From Burkholderiales bacterium (lineage in GTDB: Bacteria; Pseudomonadota; Gammaproteobacteria; Burkholderiales; SG8-39), in NCBI GenBank assembly GCA_027457185.1, contig DAIDTN010000241.1:1-7743 (forward strand): 7,743 nt of DNA. The letters are read 5' to 3'. The notes below the pieces were generated by a model. That model saw nothing but the letters and a program-made list of their open reading frames with translations. It made no database searches and had not been told where the DNA came from. The stretch's first letter is position 1; every line of letters begins with the position of its first letter. Below, piece after piece: positions 5,708 through 7,743 of the stretch. Both the position numbers and the translations under genes were made by a program.

Positions 5708-7639
5708 ATGTCTGCCACCGCCACCAAGGAAACGCTGGGCTTTCAGGCCGAAGTCAAGCAACTGCTTCATCTGATGATCAACTCCTTGTACAGCAACAAG
5801 GAGATTTTTCTGCGCGAACTGATTTCGAACGCCTCCGATGCCGCCGACAAGCTGCGCTTCGAGGCGCTGTCGGACGCCTCGCTCTACGGCCCCGATGCGG
5901 ACCTGAAGATCCGCGTCAGTTTCGACAAGGCGGCGCGCACCGTGACCGTGTCCGACAACGGCGTCGGCATGTCGCGCGAGGAGGTCATTGCCAACATCGG
6001 CACCATCGCCAAGTCGGGCACGCGCGAGTTCTTCCAGGCGCTCACCGGCGACCAGGCCAAGGACGCCCACCTGATCGGCCAGTTCGGCGTCGGTTTCTAC
6101 TCGTCCTTCATCGTCGCCGACCGCGTGACCCTGGTGACGCGGCGCGCGGGTGTCGCGGCGGGCGAGGCGGTGCGTTGGGAATCCGACGGCGGCGGCGAAT
6201 ACAGCATCGAAGTGGTCGAAAAGGATACTCGCGGCACCGAGGTGACGCTGCACCTGCGCGAGGGCGAGGATGAGCTGCTCGACGATTTTCGCCTGCGCGC
6301 GCTGATACGCAAGTATTCCGACCATATCGCTATCCCGATCCGGATGGAAAAAAGCGTCTGGGACGAGGAAGCAAAAGCGCACAGGCGTACCGGCGAGGAC
6401 GAGACCATCAACCAGGCGAGCGCACTGTGGGCGCGTCCGAAAGCCGAGATCGGCGACGAGCAGTACCAGGAGTTCTACAAGCACGTCGCCCACGATTTCG
6501 AACCGCCGCTCGCCTGGACGCACAACCGGGGCGAGGGACGGCACGAATACACCCAGCTTCTGTACCTGCCCGCACACGCGCCTTTCGACCTGTATGATCG
6601 CACGCACCGCCACGGCATCAAGCTGTACGTGCGCCGGGTGTTCATCATGGACGACGCCGAGCAACTGCTGCCGGCCTACCTGCGCTTCGTGCGCGGGGTG
6701 GTCGATTCGAGCGACCTGCCGCTCAACGTATCGCGCGAGATCCTGCAGCAGAGCAAGGACATCGAGGCAATCCGCTCCGGCTGCACCAAGCGCGTTCTCG
6801 CGCTGCTGGAAGACCTGGCGCAAAACCAGAAGGAAAAGTACGCGGGGTTCTGGAAGGAATTCGGCCTGGTGCTGAAGGAAGGTATCGGCGAGGACCACGC
6901 CAACAAGGAGAAAATCGCCGGGCTGCTGCGCTTTGCCAGCACGCATAGCGACAGCGAAGAGCAGGGCGTTTCCTTCGCCGATTATCTGGCACGCATGAAG
7001 TCGGGCCAGGAGAAGATCTATTACGTCACCGCCGACTCTTTCCTCGCCGCGAAGAACAGCCCGCATCTTGAGGTGTTCCGCAAGAAAGGCATAGAGGTGC
7101 TGCTGCTGGCGGAACGCGTGGACGAATGGCTGGTATCGAATCTGACCGAGTTCGAGGGCAAGCCGCTGGTTTCGGTGGCGCGGGGCGACCTGGACCTGGG
7201 CAAGCTCGAGGACGAGGCGGAAAAAAAGGAACAGGAAAAGCAGGCCGGCGAATACAAGGATCTGACCGACAAAATCAATGGCGCGCTGGGCGAGCAGGTG
7301 AAGGAAGTGCGCGTAACCCTGCGTCTGACCTCATCGCCCGCCTGCCTGGTGTCCGATCAGTACGACATGGGCGGCAACCTGGCGCGCATCCTCAAGGCGG
7401 CGGGGCAGAAAGTGCCCGAGTCCAAGCCGATCATGGAAATCAATCCGGGTCATCCGCTGGTGCAGCGGCTCAAATACGAAGAAACCGGGTTCGCTGACTG
7501 GAGCCAGGTGCTGTTCGACCAGGCCCTGCTCGCCGAAGGCGGACAGCTCGAGGATCCGGCCGGCTTCGTCAAGCGCCTGAACGAACTGATGCTGGCGATG
7601 GCCGGCGGCAGCTCGAAAATCTGGACGCCGGGGAACTGA
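5708..7639 (+). CDS. htpG: Chaperone protein HtpG (bacterial Hsp90)
   Basis: HtpG is a cytoplasmic, ATP-driven homodimeric chaperone that helps remodel client proteins with DnaK. The product is 643 residues, slightly longer than E. coli's 624. The N-terminal GHKL ATPase domain shows ELISNASDAADKLR (37-50, catalytic Glu37 and Mg-binding Asn41), SDNGVGMS (82-89, adenine-contacting Asp83), IGTIAKSGTREF (97-108) and LIGQFGVGFYSSF (122-134, the lid glycines). The middle domain includes YLRFVRGVVDSSDLPLNVSRE (324-344), with the ATP-sensing Arg343. A charged stretch rich in Glu and Lys (about 499-517) precedes the C-terminal dimerisation domain, with MEINPGHPLV (576-585). It has no MEEVD tail, as is normal in bacteria. 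The ATG start has GGGAG about 6 bases upstream and fits the family N terminus. It appears monocistronic under the sigma-32 promoter. All key residues are intact. Confidence 0.98.
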   Translation: MSATATKETLGFQAEVKQLLHLMINSLYSNKEIFLRELISNASDAADKLRFEALSDASLYGPDADLKIRVSFDKAARTVTVSDNGVGMSREEVIANIGTIAKSGTREFFQALTGDQAKDAHLIGQFGVGFYSSFIVADRVTLVTRRAGVAAGEAVRWESDGGGEYSIEVVEKDTRGTEVTLHLREGEDELLDDFRLRALIRKYSDHIAIPIRMEKSVWDEEAKAHRRTGEDETINQASALWARPKAEIGDEQYQEFYKHVAHDFEPPLAWTHNRGEGRHEYTQLLYLPAHAPFDLYDRTHRHGIKLYVRRVFIMDDAEQLLPAYLRFVRGVVDSSDLPLNVSREILQQSKDIEAIRSGCTKRVLALLEDLAQNQKEKYAGFWKEFGLVLKEGIGEDHANKEKIAGLLRFASTHSDSEEQGVSFADYLARMKSGQEKIYYVTADSFLAAKNSPHLEVFRKKGIEVLLLAERVDEWLVSNLTEFEGKPLVSVARGDLDLGKLEDEAEKKEQEKQAGEYKDLTDKINGALGEQVKEVRVTLRLTSSPACLVSDQYDMGGNLARILKAAGQKVPESKPIMEINPGHPLVQRLKYEETGFADWSQVLFDQALLAEGGQLEDPAGFVKRLNELMLAMAGGSSKIWTPGN

Positions 7640-7650
7640 GCACGAGCACG

Positions 7651-7743
7651 GATTAGCACTGCTTTAACTCAAGATCGCGGATTGTGTACGGATAAAAACC
7701 ATCCGTTCACAATCCGCGATCTTGAGTTAAAGCAGTGCTAATC
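7651..7743. repeat. 93-base imperfect palindrome with perfect 36-base arms just after htpG
   Basis: Bases 7651-7686 are the exact reverse complement of 7708-7743. Inside them a single T/T mismatch (7687/7707) is followed by a further 6-bp stem (ACGGAT 7688-7693 with ATCCGT 7701-7706) and a 7-base loop, AAAAACC. The arms are about 44% G+C, clearly lower than the surrounding genes. The element starts 11 bases after the htpG stop and its right arm ends at the last base of the window, so it may extend further. It could be an unusually long terminator hairpin (no T-run is visible inside the window), a miniature inverted-repeat element, or a sequence where an assembly stopped. No reading frame of note lies in it. 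Confidence 0.9.

Noticed and set aside
5675..7066. 463-codon minus-strand frame opposite htpG
   Set aside because: It is the known type of antisense shadow of a GC-rich htpG gene, and the sense strand is an unmistakable Hsp90.
7651..7743. Integron attC site
   Set aside because: GTTAAAG and CTTTAAC resemble the core boxes, but the last base does not fit GTTRRRY and the boxes lie well inside the arms. The arms are perfectly paired, without the unpaired bases typical of attC, and no integrase or cassette is present.
7651..7743. Covalently closed hairpin telomere of a linear replicon
   Set aside because: Read-through of a telomere hairpin would give an almost loop-free perfect palindrome. Here there is a 7-base loop and an internal mismatch, and no protelomerase gene is seen.

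Overview
The window looks like ordinary chromosomal DNA from a GC-rich proteobacterium. A betaproteobacterium is most likely, judging from the style of the GreB and HtpG proteins and the high G+C third positions; this is inference from protein flavour, with no database comparison. Five protein genes fill almost all of it. From left to right they are: the 5' part of an O-acetylhomoserine sulfhydrylase gene (metY-like, minus strand, running off the left edge); a small membrane protein with C-terminal ankyrin repeats (minus); the transcript cleavage factor greB (plus); a secreted two-domain M16 zinc peptidase (minus); and the Hsp90 chaperone htpG (plus).

There are two divergent intergenic regions and one convergent overlap. 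The ankyrin gene and greB diverge from a 131-base gap holding a -10 element that reads well on both strands. greB and the peptidase gene converge and overlap by four bases, sharing the sequence CTAA as TAA on one strand and TAG on the other. The peptidase and htpG diverge from a 223-base gap that holds a close match to a sigma-32 heat-shock promoter aimed at htpG, and a 10-base perfect palindrome nearer the peptidase. The metY-like start region carries a palindrome that contains the Shine-Dalgarno sequence.

Functionally, htpG (cytoplasmic chaperone) and the M16 peptidase (predicted envelope or periplasmic protease) suggest a loose protein-quality-control neighbourhood. The other genes are unrelated housekeeping or uncharacterised functions. 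No gap exceeds 300 bases, and no RNA gene, CRISPR array, transposase or phage gene is visible.

The most unusual item is at the right edge. Eleven bases after the htpG stop begins a 93-base structure with perfect 36-base inverted arms, an inner 6-bp stem and a 7-base loop, ending exactly at the last base of the window. It could be a very long hairpin terminator, a miniature inverted-repeat element, or partly an assembly-end effect. A second point is a proline directly before the PLP-binding lysine of the metY-like enzyme, where the family normally has threonine. I did not find convincing evidence of a wholly new multi-gene system.
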